This document shows positions 1 to 8,530 of a DNA stretch of 64,000 bases, piece after piece. The stretch lies in contig NZ_FNVA01000001.1 in the NCBI RefSeq assembly GCF_900108185.1, forward strand, positions 186,001 through 250,000. Direction: 5' to 3'. Source of the stretch: Bryocella elongata. Lineage in GTDB: Bacteria; Acidobacteriota; Terriglobia; Terriglobales; Acidobacteriaceae. Under the pieces are notes generated by a model. It searched no databases, was not told the origin of the DNA, and saw nothing but the letters and a program-made list of their open reading frames with translations. The position numbers and the translations under genes were made by a program. The stretch's first letter is position 1, and every line of letters starts with the position of its first letter.

Positions 1-115
1 GGAGCCAGCCGGAGCATCGCAGCCTTTCTAGGCGACGCGGGGTGGATGCGCGGTGAAGGCTGGCGCAGTCCCAATGGCTGGACGCGGCCTAAGCGCAAAA
101 TGCGACAATAGCGAT

Positions 116-373
116 ATGGAAGTTCTGGTCTATTCGGCTGACTGGTGCCGTGACTGCCGCGAGGCGAAGCGTTTTCTGAACCTGCATTCGATCCCGTACC
201 GGGAGATCGATATCGAGCGTGAGCCTGGCGCAGCCGAGGCCGTGATCGAAGCGACAGGGAAGCGGGCGATCCCCCAGTTTGTGATTGATGGACGCTGGGT
301 GCAGCCGTACCGCCCGGGGCAGGGCTTTCTCCACCACGAGATGGCTGAGTTGTTCGGTGTGAAGCACCCGTAG
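116..373 (+). CDS. glutaredoxin-like protein
   Basis: Encodes about 85 residues with a thioredoxin/glutaredoxin fold pattern. The first strand (MEVLVYSADW) runs into a CRDC dithiol motif (CxxC) at about residues 12-15, and there is a cis-proline region (AIPQFVIDGRW) at about 53-63. Such proteins reduce disulfides or mixed glutathione disulfides in the cytoplasm. The ATG at 116 is chosen because the fold begins there; the open frame extends upstream to 53, but that extension does not fit the family. A hairpin follows directly. The family is clear; the substrate is not. Confidence 0.85.
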   Translation: MEVLVYSADWCRDCREAKRFLNLHSIPYREIDIEREPGAAEAVIEATGKRAIPQFVIDGRWVQPYRPGQGFLHHEMAELFGVKHP

Positions 374-391
374 TTGCATCGGTGTGACGTT

Positions 392-413
392 CCGCGGGGT
401 CGTCACCCCGCGG
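392..413. terminator. hairpin between convergent glutaredoxin and marR genes
   Basis: Perfect 9-bp inverted repeat (CCGCGGGGT / ACCCCGCGG) with a CGTC loop, lying between two genes that converge. There is no clear T-run, so Rho-independent function is an inference. Confidence 0.5.
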
Positions 414-441
414 CCATCTGCCGCGACAGCGATGCTCTACG

Positions 442-1014
442 TTAGCTGCTTTCAGCTTCCCCGGTGCCCTGTGACTGTCCCGCGATCTGAAGTTCGTGGA
501 GCGCGTGCATGAGCATTTCGCTCTTTGGACCGAGCTCTTTCAAGTGTTCGACCACGAGACGGTGGAGCAGTTCCTCTCCCTGCTGCGTGAGGAGTACGAG
601 AGACCGGCGAAGGTCCTTTTCATCGTGCTCGCGCCGCACCAGTCCCTTGCGCTCGGCCCGGTCCACGAGTTCCACCATGCTGTTGTGACGCAGAATCATC
701 CGTTCGGCCAGGTAGCCGATCGATGCCTTTTGCCCCTCCGGCATGGAGGCAATGACCTGCATCAGTTGATATTGTTGAGCGGCGATACCTGCCCGCTCAC
801 TCGCCATTTCGCTGAAACTAAGGAACTTTCGCAGCTGAAAGCGAAACTCCGCAAGTGTACGCAACCGGCTCAGGTACGTGCCGTTGCTGTTGTTGGTGTC
901 CATTGAAGATGTAGCCTCGTTCTTCGATGCACGCGAGTTTTCCAGCCAAGGTAAATAATTTGGCTCGGTTTGAAACTTTCTCGCGTGCTGATTCGTAATC
1001 GTACCCTCGTTCAT
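442..1014 (-). CDS. MarR-family transcriptional regulator
   Basis: About 190 residues. The central part matches a MarR winged helix: AAQQYQLMQVIASMP, then ASIGYLAERM, the recognition-helix region HNSMVELVDRAERKGLV, and the wing RREHDEKDLRRSLVLLTQQGEELL. MarR proteins are dimeric repressors that often respond to small aromatic ligands. The start at 1014 is preferred because GGAGG sits 5 nt upstream. This gives a polar N-terminal extension of roughly 35-40 residues compared with usual MarR proteins. An internal ATG at 903 would remove it but has a weaker ribosome site. The gene is divergent from purB across about 155 bp and may bind there; the ligand is unknown. Confidence 0.85.
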   Translation of the reverse strand: MNEGTITNQHARKFQTEPNYLPWLENSRASKNEATSSMDTNNSNGTYLSRLRTLAEFRFQLRKFLSFSEMASERAGIAAQQYQLMQVIASMPEGQKASIGYLAERMILRHNSMVELVDRAERKGLVRREHDEKDLRRSLVLLTQQGEELLHRLVVEHLKELGPKSEMLMHALHELQIAGQSQGTGEAESS

Positions 1015-1168
1015 ACCAGCCTCCATTAGAAAAGTCCAACGTCTTTCGATATATGAGCTTGCGCTTGTCGTCCCGCGAAGAAAGCTCTGTCCGGAATTAG
1101 GCCCGTCAAATACTGGGGTCCGTTCCTCCGGTGCGGCGAAGGTGGTTGAGCCCGTTACACTAAAAGCT

Positions 1169-2494
1169 ATGATTCCCCGTTACACGCGGCCTGAGATGGC
1201 CGCACTGTGGTCTGAGCAGACCCGATTCGCGAATTGGTTACGTGTGGAGCTGGCGGCCACCGATGTGTTGGCAGAGGCCGGACTGGTTCCTCCTGAGGCT
1301 GCCAAAGAGCTGCGGCAACACGCGGCGTTCACGATACCGCGTATCCATGAGCTGGAAAGTGATCTTCGTCACGATGTTTTAGCTTTCACAACGTGTGTGG
1401 CCGAGCATGTTCGCGGAGCTGGGTCGGATGCCGCCCGATGGCTACACTTTGGTCTTACCTCCACGGATGTCGTCGACACGGCGCAGGCCCTAACGTTGCT
1501 GGAGGCCTCGGCGAGCATTCGGAAGGGGATCGTGGCATTCCGCGAGACGCTGAAGGCCCGGGCGATCGAGTTCAAGCTGACGCCGACGATTGGACGCACG
1601 CACGGTATCCACGCCGAGCCGACGACCTTCGGGCTGAAGCTGCTGCTCTGGTATGCGGAGATGGGCAGGAATCTGAAGCGCTTCGACCTGGCAGCGGAAG
1701 ACCTGCGCGTTGGGAAGCTTTCGGGAGCCGTGGGGACATTCGGGCATCTTGAACCGCGGCATGAGGTGGCGATCCTTGCGAACCTGGGCCTGCGCCCGGC
1801 GGAGGTCTCGACCCAGGTGCTGCAGCGCGACCGCCATGCTGCGTATCTGGCGACGCTGGCTGTGATCTGCTCGACGCTGGACAAGATTGCGACGGAGGTG
1901 CGTCACCTGCAGCGGACGGAGGTTCGTGAGGCGGAGGAGTACTTCTCGCCGAAGCAGAAGGGATCGAGCGCGATGCCGCACAAGCGCAACCCGATTACTG
2001 CCGAGCAGATCTCAGGGCTGGCACGCGTGGTGCGTGGCAATGCGCAGGTGGGCTTCGAAAATGTGGCTCTGTGGCATGAGCGCGATATCTCGCACAGCTC
2101 GGCGGAGCGCGTGGTGATACCGGATTCGACCACGCTCACGGACTATCTGCTGCATAAGACCGATAACATGATCGCGAAGCTGCTGGTGTATCCGAAGCGG
2201 ATGCTGAAGAACCTGGAAGCGACGGGCGGGCTGGTGTTCTCGGGCCAGCTGCTGCTGGAGTTGTCGGCCGCGGGGCTGTCGCGTGAGGATGCGTACAAGC
2301 TGGTGCAGTCGCAGGCGATGGAAGCCTGGCAGAACGTTGATGAGCCAGGCTCGAAGACCTTCCGCGAGCGGATGGAGTCTGACCCGACGGTGACGTCGAA
2401 GCTGACGCCGGAGCAGATTGCGCATGCGTTCGATTACACGCGGCAGCTGCGCAATGTGGATGCTATCTTCGAGCGGACGTTTGCGGAAGGATAG
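1169..2494 (+). CDS. purB: adenylosuccinate lyase
   Basis: A 441-residue member of the fumarase/aspartase superfamily. It cleaves adenylosuccinate to AMP plus fumarate and SAICAR to AICAR plus fumarate in purine synthesis, in the cytoplasm. Visible family motifs are TSTDVVDTAQA, GRTHGIHAEPTTFG (catalytic His region) and the superfamily signature GSSAMPHKRNP in the flexible catalytic loop. The start is placed at MIPRYTRPEM, the conserved N-terminus of the family; a GTG at 1142 in the same frame would add nine residues. It stands alone and converges on the SDR gene. Confidence 0.97.
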   Translation: MIPRYTRPEMAALWSEQTRFANWLRVELAATDVLAEAGLVPPEAAKELRQHAAFTIPRIHELESDLRHDVLAFTTCVAEHVRGAGSDAARWLHFGLTSTDVVDTAQALTLLEASASIRKGIVAFRETLKARAIEFKLTPTIGRTHGIHAEPTTFGLKLLLWYAEMGRNLKRFDLAAEDLRVGKLSGAVGTFGHLEPRHEVAILANLGLRPAEVSTQVLQRDRHAAYLATLAVICSTLDKIATEVRHLQRTEVREAEEYFSPKQKGSSAMPHKRNPITAEQISGLARVVRGNAQVGFENVALWHERDISHSSAERVVIPDSTTLTDYLLHKTDNMIAKLLVYPKRMLKNLEATGGLVFSGQLLLELSAAGLSREDAYKLVQSQAMEAWQNVDEPGSKTFRERMESDPTVTSKLTPEQIAHAFDYTRQLRNVDAIFERTFAEG

Positions 2495-2500
2495 AGCGCG

Positions 2501-2574
2501 ACTTGTTAGTTGTTGGCTTGTCGATGTAGACAAATGCATTATCGGTACGACCTTTGCGGGCTAACAGCTAACAA
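2501..2574. repeat. hairpin-forming intergenic repeat after purB
   Basis: Bases 2501-2516 pair with 2559-2574 over 16 positions with three G-U pairs and no mismatch. The left arm starts with TTGTTAGTTGTTGG. The same TTGTTAGnnGTTGG word marks the 3' ends of nagA and of the GT9 gene in this window. It lies between convergent genes and could act as a bidirectional terminator. Confidence 0.6.
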
Positions 2575-2596
2575 CGAAAAACTAATAACTGTCTTT

Positions 2597-3370
2597 TCAC
2601 TGTTCCTTGTAGTTCCGCATCAGGCCGCCATCGATGACGTAGGTTGAGCCGGTGACATAGGCGGCGTCGTCCGAGGCTAAGAAGGCTGCGAGGCCGGCTA
2701 CCTCTTCCGGCTTGCCGAGGCGCCCCAACGGGATATTGGCGAGCAGGGGATTGAGCTTGGACGGATCGTTGAGCAGCGCGGTGTTGATGGGCGTGGCGAT
2801 GGCTCCCGGGGCGATGTCGTTGACTGTGATGCCGAGTGGGCCAAGCTCCACGGCGAGGTCGCGCATGAGCATGCGGATGCCTCCCTTGGAGGCGCAGTAG
2901 GTGGAGAAGTGCGGGAAGACCATGTCCTCGTGCACGGAGGAGATGTTGATGACGCGGCCGGGCTTGTTCGCGGCGCGCAGGCGGCGCACGAAGGCCTGGG
3001 TGAGGAAGAAGACGCCCTTGAGGTTCACGGTGAGGACGGCGTCGTAGTCGGCTTCGGTGACGTCCCAGAAGTCGGCGCGCTTCTCGATGCCAGCGTTGTT
3101 CACGAGGATGTCGCAGGAGCCGAGCTGCTGCCATGCCTGCTCGATGAGGTTGTTGCAGTCGGCGATGCTGGCGACGTCTGCCTGCACCATCACGGCTTTG
3201 CCGCCAGCGGCGACGATCTTGTCGACAGTGCCCTGGGCTTGTTCCGGATGATCGCGATAGTCGACGACGCAGCCGGCGCCTTCCTGTGCGAGGCGTTCTG
3301 CGATGGACTGACCAATGCCGGAGCCTGATCCGGTGATGACTGCGACCTTGTCTTCAAGACGACCTGCCAT
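2597..3370 (-). CDS. SDR-family oxidoreductase (glucose 1-dehydrogenase-like)
   Basis: A 257-residue classical short-chain dehydrogenase. It has the Rossmann glycine motif TGSGSGIG near residue 15, NNAG near residue 90, a catalytic serine in INISS, and YCASK (YxxxK). The ending SDDAAYVTGSTYVIDGG is typical of the glucose 1-dehydrogenase/3-oxoacyl-ACP reductase branch. The start at 3370 has AGGAG nine bases upstream; the longer frame from 3400 has no such support. NAD(P)-dependent sugar or alcohol oxidation is likely, but the substrate cannot be read from sequence. Confidence 0.9.
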   Translation of the reverse strand: MAGRLEDKVAVITGSGSGIGQSIAERLAQEGAGCVVDYRDHPEQAQGTVDKIVAAGGKAVMVQADVASIADCNNLIEQAWQQLGSCDILVNNAGIEKRADFWDVTEADYDAVLTVNLKGVFFLTQAFVRRLRAANKPGRVINISSVHEDMVFPHFSTYCASKGGIRMLMRDLAVELGPLGITVNDIAPGAIATPINTALLNDPSKLNPLLANIPLGRLGKPEEVAGLAAFLASDDAAYVTGSTYVIDGGLMRNYKEQ

Positions 3371-3433
3371 CGACTGGATCTCCTTCGTATTGCAACGCAT
3401 CTCTGTTGTGGCGAGACGTTATAGCCTGATCGC

Positions 3434-3967
3434 TCACTCTGGTTCGGGAGTGCCTGTTATGGAGTCTGATGCAGAGTCGAGCGATGGTGTGTAGACGCGA
3501 GTGGCCCAGGAGGCGCGTTTGCGACGAAAGAAGTCGCTGAGGAAGGTTGAGGTGGTTTCGGCCAGCAGGCCTTCGTTGACCTCGACGCGATGATTGAGCG
3601 CTTCGTGGTTCATCACGTTGAGCACCGAACCGCATGCGCCAGCCTTGGGATCACGTGCGGAATAAACAAGCCTCGCGATGCGCGCGTGGAGGATGGCGCC
3701 TGCGCACATCGCGCAGGGCTCCAGTGTGACGTACAGTGTGCAACCCAGCAGGCGATAGTTGTTGAGGGCGCGTCCGGCCTCGCGCATGGCAACGATCTCC
3801 GCATGTGCCGTGGGATCGTTGGTGCGCAGTACAGCATTGTTGCCGTGGCCGATGACTTCACCGTCGGGGGAGACGACGATTGCGCCTACGGGAACTTCGC
3901 CTGCAGCCTCTGCGGCGTGGGCCTGTGCGATGGCCAGTTGCATGTAGTCGAGATCGCTGAGGGCCAT
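3434..3967 (-). CDS. tadA: tRNA-specific adenosine deaminase
   Basis: About 177 residues of the cytidine-deaminase fold. The zinc site is explicit: HAEIVAMREA (His ligand and catalytic Glu) and PCAMCAGAI (two Cys ligands). TadA converts A34 to inosine in the wobble position of tRNA-Arg(ACG). The start at MALSDLDYM matches the family N-terminus. The C-terminal tail after FFRRKR is longer than usual and low in complexity. It lies downstream of a small gene and a strong terminator on the same strand, so it probably has its own promoter. Confidence 0.92.
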   Translation of the reverse strand: MALSDLDYMQLAIAQAHAAEAAGEVPVGAIVVSPDGEVIGHGNNAVLRTNDPTAHAEIVAMREAGRALNNYRLLGCTLYVTLEPCAMCAGAILHARIARLVYSARDPKAGACGSVLNVMNHEALNHRVEVNEGLLAETTSTFLSDFFRRKRASWATRVYTPSLDSASDSITGTPEPE

Positions 3968-3987
3968 GGGAGAAGGATAGCGCGGGT

Positions 3988-4079
3988 TAAACAGAAGAGG
4001 GCGTAAAGCGACGGGGACCAAGATCGAAGAGGGCTTAACAGAAGAGGGCTTAAACAGAAGAGAGCTTAAACAGAAGAGC
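3988..4079. repeat. imperfect short tandem repeat (unit near CAGAAGAGGGCTTAAA)
   Basis: About five imperfect copies of a 15-16-base unit, the last three almost identical (4039-4079). The CAGAAG part of the unit also forms the base of the hairpin at 4071-4104, so array and terminator stem share one word. It lies between the small minus-strand gene and tadA. Confidence 0.75.
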
Positions 4080-4104
4080 TCCGCGCCAAGCGGAGCTCCT
4101 TCTG
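4071..4104 (-). terminator. Rho-independent terminator of the 67-aa gene
   Basis: CAGAAG-AGCTCCG pairs with CGGAGCT-C-CTTCTG: 13 base pairs with one bulge and a 7-nt loop. Read on the minus strand the stem is followed by TTT, just downstream of the gene at 4142-4345. Confidence 0.8.
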
Positions 4105-4141
4105 CACTGCAGGAATAGTACTGCCGGACGTTGTGCGTTTG

Positions 4142-4345
4142 CTACTTGGTGAAGATGGAATCGCCCGGAATTTTCTCTTCGTTGTCATGAATCCTGTTCT
4201 GGGCGCGTTTGGCACCCTGCATCGCCTCTCGATCGAGGTGTTCTGCAGGTGTATCTGCAATACCAACATCTCCACCGCCACCGGACTCGATGGCTTCGTG
4301 CGAAGGACGGCTTGCCGTCTTTGTGGAATCCAAACCTATTGCCAT
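4142..4345 (-). CDS. small hydrophilic protein of unknown function
   Basis: A 67-residue polar protein with no membrane segment, signal peptide or cysteine; it has a GGGG stretch near residue 22 and a charged C-terminal half. I do not recognise a family. Support for a real gene: the ATG at 4345 is preceded by GAGGTG at a normal distance (GAGGTGAACC-ATG), codon use resembles the neighbours, and a strong terminator follows on the same strand. It is divergent from the dipeptidase gene. Confidence 0.6.
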   Translation of the reverse strand: MAIGLDSTKTASRPSHEAIESGGGGDVGIADTPAEHLDREAMQGAKRAQNRIHDNEEKIPGDSIFTK

Positions 4346-4481
4346 GGTTCACCTCACTGGCTAATAGAGATGGCATCGGGCGACTTCGGGTTGCCGTTGT
4401 GGGCGCGTGGCAACAATCATGCAGATGCTGGGATGGTTGCCTCACTGCAATGCATCGATGTGGGTCCCATCGCAACGCGAT

Positions 4482-4490
4482 TGCTACAAT
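4482..4490 (+). promoter_or_regulatory. candidate extended -10 promoter for the dipeptidase gene
   Basis: TTGCTACAAT contains a TGnTACAAT extended -10 (TACAAT at 4485-4490), about 66 bases before the ATG at 4557. No good -35 is seen, as is allowed for extended -10 promoters. Confidence 0.35.
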
Positions 4491-4556
4491 CGTAGTTTCG
4501 TGCAGAGGCTCTCGATGCATGTTGCATGAGCGCGCTTTGCACGGCGAGCGAGACGA

Positions 4557-5708
4557 ATGAGCGAGTGGGAAACCCTGCAGCGTGAAGCGATTGTGATCGA
4601 CGGACATGCGGACACACCGCAGCGGTTCGTGGATGAAGGCTGGGACATGGCCGACCCGGTGGGGACGGGCATGGTGAGCCTCGAAACGGCGCGCGCCGGC
4701 GGTCTCGATGCCGAGTTCTTCGCGGTGTGGGTTGATCCGCATGAGTGGCCGGGCCGTTACGCTGAGCGGTCAGCGTCGCTGCTTGCAGGCGTGCAGCAGC
4801 AGCTCGCGAAGCACCCGGACGCGATGGTGTTGGGATTGTCCGCGGATGACATTGTGAAGGCGAAGGCTGCGGGGAAGTTCTGCGTCTTGCTGGGGCTTGA
4901 AGGCGGTCACGCGATCGAGGCGAGCCTGGAGAAGCTGCGAGCGTTTTATGCGCAGGGCGTGCGCTATATGACGCTTACGTGGACGAATACGAACGAGTGG
5001 GCGGACAGCTCCGGCGACATGGATGATGCGAATGTGCAGCACCATGGAGGGCTGACGGACTTTGGCCGCGAAGTGATCGCAGAGATGAATCGGCTGGGCA
5101 TGATGGTGGATGTGAGCCATGTGTCGGACGCAACGTTCTGGCAGGTGCTCGAGTGCTCGACGGCGCCGATCATTGCGAGCCATTCGAGCGCGCGGGCGTT
5201 GAACGGCGCGATGCGCAACCTCACCGACGAGCAGCTTCGCGCCGTGGCGACGAAGCGAGGCATCGTGATGGTGAATTTTTACGCGTCATTCATCGACGAG
5301 GCGTTTCGCGAGGCGTGGCGTGCGACCGAAGCGATGCGCAAGCCGCTCTATGAGGCTGCGGATAAGCCGTGGCGCGAGCGCGGCGTGCCTGCACCCTATG
5401 CGGCGTCACTGACGGTCGACCGTGCGTTCTACGCCGAGCATGTGGGGAAGCTGTTTCCGGCGCCGCGTTTCGAGGCGCTGATCGATCACTTCGATCACAT
5501 CGCAAAGGTGGCAGGAATTGAACATGTGGGCGTGGGGTCGGACTTCGATGGATTCGCGATACTGCCGGAAGGGCTTCAAAGCGCGGCGGATCTGCCAAAG
5601 ATCACGCGGGTGCTGCTGGAGCGGGGCTATACCGCCGAGCAACTGAAGCTGCTGCTCGGCGGCAATATGCTGCGAGTGATGCGGGAGGTCGCCGCCGCGG
5701 GACGCTAA
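4557..5708 (+). CDS. membrane dipeptidase (peptidase family M19)
   Basis: A 383-residue zinc hydrolase of the renal-dipeptidase family. Metal-site motifs appear in order: DGHADTP (about 16-22), the carboxylate region LGLEGGHAIE, DVSHVSDATFW, ASHSSARALNG, and GVGSDFDG near the C-terminus. The family hydrolyses dipeptides, including D-amino-acid-containing ones. There is no signal peptide, so it is probably cytoplasmic. Its stop codon overlaps the stop of the convergent monooxygenase gene. Confidence 0.93.
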   Translation: MSEWETLQREAIVIDGHADTPQRFVDEGWDMADPVGTGMVSLETARAGGLDAEFFAVWVDPHEWPGRYAERSASLLAGVQQQLAKHPDAMVLGLSADDIVKAKAAGKFCVLLGLEGGHAIEASLEKLRAFYAQGVRYMTLTWTNTNEWADSSGDMDDANVQHHGGLTDFGREVIAEMNRLGMMVDVSHVSDATFWQVLECSTAPIIASHSSARALNGAMRNLTDEQLRAVATKRGIVMVNFYASFIDEAFREAWRATEAMRKPLYEAADKPWRERGVPAPYAASLTVDRAFYAEHVGKLFPAPRFEALIDHFDHIAKVAGIEHVGVGSDFDGFAILPEGLQSAADLPKITRVLLERGYTAEQLKLLLGGNMLRVMREVAAAGR

Positions 5709-6016
5709 TGAATGACGTGGGCGTCTTTGTTGCTGAGGATGTCCATCTTCTCCACCTGCAGCACGTTGCTGAAGAGCTCAGGGGCGCGGACCATCAGGGC
5801 TTTGGCGATATCGCCGTTGAGGTGGGCTTCGCGGCCTTCCTCATCGTGGAAGGTGCCGAAGACGGCGTACACGCCCTGGGTAATCTTTACGCCATACCAT
5901 GTGTGGGTACTGGCTTCGTTGCGGGCCAGCTCCGCGCCCTGCTTCAGAAATACCTCTGCTTCAGCCTCTCGGCCGGGTTTTGCTTTCAGCATCACCCAAA
6001 GTGCAAGTTTCGACAT
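5705..6016 (-). CDS. ABM-domain quinol monooxygenase-like protein
   Basis: About 103 residues of the ferredoxin-like dimeric alpha-beta barrel fold (antibiotic biosynthesis monooxygenase/YgiN type): MSKLALWVMLKAKPGREAEAEVFL, then HTWYGVKITQGVYAVFGTFHDEEGREAHL. Such proteins need no cofactor and act on quinols or polyketides; many are uncharacterised. The start at 6016 has GAGGAG about ten bases upstream. Its 3' end overlaps the dipeptidase stop. Confidence 0.85.
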   Translation of the reverse strand: MSKLALWVMLKAKPGREAEAEVFLKQGAELARNEASTHTWYGVKITQGVYAVFGTFHDEEGREAHLNGDIAKALMVRAPELFSNVLQVEKMDILSNKDAHVIH

Positions 6017-6104
6017 TGCGACGTTTCTCCTCATTTCGTCCGGTTGATGGATTGACGCCGGTCTTTGCCCGGAGCCCGGTGATTCAGTTAGCCTCTAGGA
6101 TGGC

Positions 6105-6878
6105 ATGATGCGTGTGACTTTACGTTCGATTCCCTGGTTCGCGGCTATGACCTTTGCGTTGTCGGCCGCCGCGCAGAGCTCTACAGCTCCAGCTTCTACC
6201 ACCCCGGCACAGCAATCTCCTGCAGATGCCTTGCCCGATGCGCCTTCAGCGATGGTGCACGAGGCCCCGGCTGCGGTACCGACGGGTTCCATTGTCGTCT
6301 TTGATACGTCGATGGGGCGGATGGTGTGCCGGCTTTTTGACAAGGAAGCGCCGATTACCTCTGCGAACTTTGTGGGACTCGCCACTGGCACGAAGGAGTT
6401 TACGGACCCGGTGACGAGCAAGAAGGTGACGGGCGTACCGTTTTACGATGGCACCACGTTCCACCGCGTTATTCCCGGGTTCATGATCCAGGGCGGAGAT
6501 CGCGTCGGCAACGGTACCGGGGATGCGGGGTATTACATCGAAGATGAGATTCTGCCGTCGTTGCGATTCGACGTACCGGGCCGGCTGGCAATGGCGAACT
6601 CCGGGCCCAACACGAACAGCGCGCAGTTCTTCATCACAGAGGCTCCGCAGCCGGACCTGACAGGGCACTACTCGATCTTCGGCCAGTGCGATGAGCACGC
6701 GGTGGTTATGGTGATGTCGATTGCCCGCGTTCAACGTGGAGCTGACGACAAGCCGGTGACCCCGGTGATGCTGAACAAGGTGACGGTACTGAAGCCTGGC
6801 CAGCCGCTGCCACCGGATCCGCATCCTGCGCCGGCGGCGAGTCCGACGCCTGCAGCACCGCCACCGCAGAATCAATAG
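6105..6878 (+). CDS. secreted cyclophilin-type peptidyl-prolyl isomerase
   Basis: A 257-residue protein with a Sec signal peptide (hydrophobic to about residue 23, ending SAAAQ), an Ala/Pro-rich spacer, and a cyclophilin domain at about 65-235. Core motifs are FHRVIPGFMIQGGD, GRLAMANSGPNTNSAQFFIT and LTGHYSIFGQ. It should catalyse prolyl isomerisation in the periplasm. A Pro-rich tail follows. It lies directly before a cytoplasmic paralogue and probably forms a pair with it. ATGs at 6105 and 6108 are both possible. Confidence 0.92.
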   Translation: MMRVTLRSIPWFAAMTFALSAAAQSSTAPASTTPAQQSPADALPDAPSAMVHEAPAAVPTGSIVVFDTSMGRMVCRLFDKEAPITSANFVGLATGTKEFTDPVTSKKVTGVPFYDGTTFHRVIPGFMIQGGDRVGNGTGDAGYYIEDEILPSLRFDVPGRLAMANSGPNTNSAQFFITEAPQPDLTGHYSIFGQCDEHAVVMVMSIARVQRGADDKPVTPVMLNKVTVLKPGQPLPPDPHPAPAASPTPAAPPPQNQ

Positions 6879-6964
6879 CAACGGAGCCTCCGCGCGCGCG
6901 GTTGCATCCAAGTTTGAGTGAGTTCAGCAGCAGAGAAGACGCAAGGAAAGAAAGAGGATACGCA

Positions 6965-7477
6965 ATGGCATTGACCGCAGTATTTACGACGTCGGAAGGC
7001 ACGATCAAAGCGAAGCTGTTCGAGGCCGAAGCTCCGGAGACGGTAGCCAACTTCGTTGGCCTGGCGGAAGGCACGAAGGAGTGGAGCGCACCCAGCAAGA
7101 AGGCTGGCCAGACCAAGCTCTATGACGGCACGATCTTCCACCGCGTGATCCCGGAGTTCATGATCCAGGGCGGCGACCCGATGGGCAACGGCATGGGCGG
7201 CCCGGGCTACAAGTTCGCGGACGAGACCAAGGGTTCGCCGCATCACTTCAAGCAGCCGGGCAAGCTGGCGATGGCGAACGCAGGCCCGAACACCAACGGC
7301 TCGCAGTTCTTCATCACGGTGACGGACACGAGCTGGCTGACGGGCAAGCACACGATCTTCGGTGAAGTGACCGAGGGCTACGACATCGTCGAGAAGATCT
7401 CGAAGGTGGCGCGCGATGGGATGGATCGGCCGAAGAAGCCGGTGGTGCTTGAGTCGGTGACGATCGAGCGCTCGTAA
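6965..7477 (+). CDS. cytoplasmic cyclophilin-type peptidyl-prolyl isomerase
   Basis: A 170-residue single-domain cyclophilin without signal peptide. Motifs are FHRVIPEFMIQGGDPMGNG, LAMANAGPNTNGSQFFIT and WLTGKHTIFGEV. The ATG at 6965 has GAGG seven bases upstream; the open frame from 6902 is not supported. It is a paralogue of the secreted isomerase just upstream and ends at a strong terminator. Confidence 0.93.
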   Translation: MALTAVFTTSEGTIKAKLFEAEAPETVANFVGLAEGTKEWSAPSKKAGQTKLYDGTIFHRVIPEFMIQGGDPMGNGMGGPGYKFADETKGSPHHFKQPGKLAMANAGPNTNGSQFFITVTDTSWLTGKHTIFGEVTEGYDIVEKISKVARDGMDRPKKPVVLESVTIERS

Positions 7478-7495
7478 TTTTCCGCTGATTCACAG

Positions 7496-7526
7496 ACAGA
7501 GCCTGCCCTTCATGGGCAGGCTCTGT
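7496..7526 (+). terminator. Rho-independent terminator after the cyclophilin pair
   Basis: Perfect 13-bp stem (ACAGAGCCTGCCC / GGGCAGGCTCTGT) with a TTCAT loop followed by TGTTT, 19 bases after the cyclophilin stop. Confidence 0.9.
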
Positions 7527-7554
7527 TGTTTGCGGGCGTGGCGTAGGATGGCCC

Positions 7555-8388
7555 ATGCTCCGATCTCGTACGTGGACGGTCGTGCTTGGCTTTGCGCTCG
7601 CTATGGCAGGATTGCTGCGCGCGGAAAAAGTCTCGTCGCTGGGAAAGCCTTCCGGTTACGTCGACGACTACGCCGGCGTGTTCTCGAGCGATGAGCGCGC
7701 GAGTATGGAGGCGATGTGCGTTGAGCTGCACGAGAAGATCCACGCGCAGGCCTTTGTCGTGACGGTGAAGTCACTCGAAGGCGATTCCATCGAGCACTTT
7801 GCGAACGACCTGTTCCACACCTGGAAGATCGGTGACAAGAAGAGCGACAAGGGTGTGCTTCTTCTGTTTGCGGTGAAGGACCATCGGTATCGCATCGAGG
7901 TTGGGTATGGGCTGGAGGGGATCCTCAACGATGCGAAGGTTGGGGATATCGGTCGCGAGATGGTTCCTGAGCTGAAGGCAGGTAACTATGATGCGGCCGC
8001 TGATGGGAGCCTGCGGTCGGTGCTGCAGATCATCTCGACCGATGCCAATGTGCCGCTGGAGAAGCTCGAGGCATCGCCTCAGGCGACGTCAACGGAGTTG
8101 GCGGCGGATCTCTCAGCGGGGGAGTTACCCGCTCCGCCTACTCCGCCATCGGACGCTCATCCGTGGCTGATTCCCGTGATCTTTATCGGTGCCTGGGTGG
8201 TGCTGGTTGGCGGACTCGTTGTGGTTGGAATTCGCAGGGGGATTCGCGGCGGACGAAGCAGCGGATCTGCGGGCGGAAGTTCAAGCTTCGATAGTGATTC
8301 GAGCTCGTCAAGCAGTGATAGTGGTGACAGCTTTGGCGGCGGCGATGGTGGCGACTCCGGTGGCGGAGGCGCGAGCGGAAGCTGGTAG
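7555..8388 (+). CDS. TPM-domain (YgcG-type) membrane-anchored protein
   Basis: 277 residues: a signal peptide (1-23), a TPM domain at about 35-155 (YVDDYAGVFSSDE, KSDKGVLLLFAVKDHRYRIEVGYGLEG), a Pro-rich spacer, a transmembrane helix at about 203-222 (LIPVIFIGAWVVLVGGLVVV), a short Arg/Gly stretch, and a Ser/Gly/Asp-rich tail ending GGASGSW. This architecture is usual for TPM proteins. The domain has been linked to membrane-protein repair and phosphatase activity in other organisms; its role here is unknown. Confidence 0.9.
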   Translation: MLRSRTWTVVLGFALAMAGLLRAEKVSSLGKPSGYVDDYAGVFSSDERASMEAMCVELHEKIHAQAFVVTVKSLEGDSIEHFANDLFHTWKIGDKKSDKGVLLLFAVKDHRYRIEVGYGLEGILNDAKVGDIGREMVPELKAGNYDAAADGSLRSVLQIISTDANVPLEKLEASPQATSTELAADLSAGELPAPPTPPSDAHPWLIPVIFIGAWVVLVGGLVVVGIRRGIRGGRSSGSAGGSSSFDSDSSSSSSDSGDSFGGGDGGDSGGGGASGSW

Positions 8389-8530
8389 CAGAGGGCCGGA
8401 GTTGCGCGTAGTAGTTCATGGTCCCGCGCGGGGGACTGTACTACGCCGGGTAGTAGCCGGGCATGCGTCATTGGGCATGATTCCGTCCCGATCCAGTTGC
8501 GTTTTACGACGATTCCTGTAGTTTGTTTGC

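Noticed and set aside
8421..8436. GTCCC...GGGAC hairpin after the TPM gene
   Set aside because: Only five base pairs and no T-run, too weak to call a terminator.
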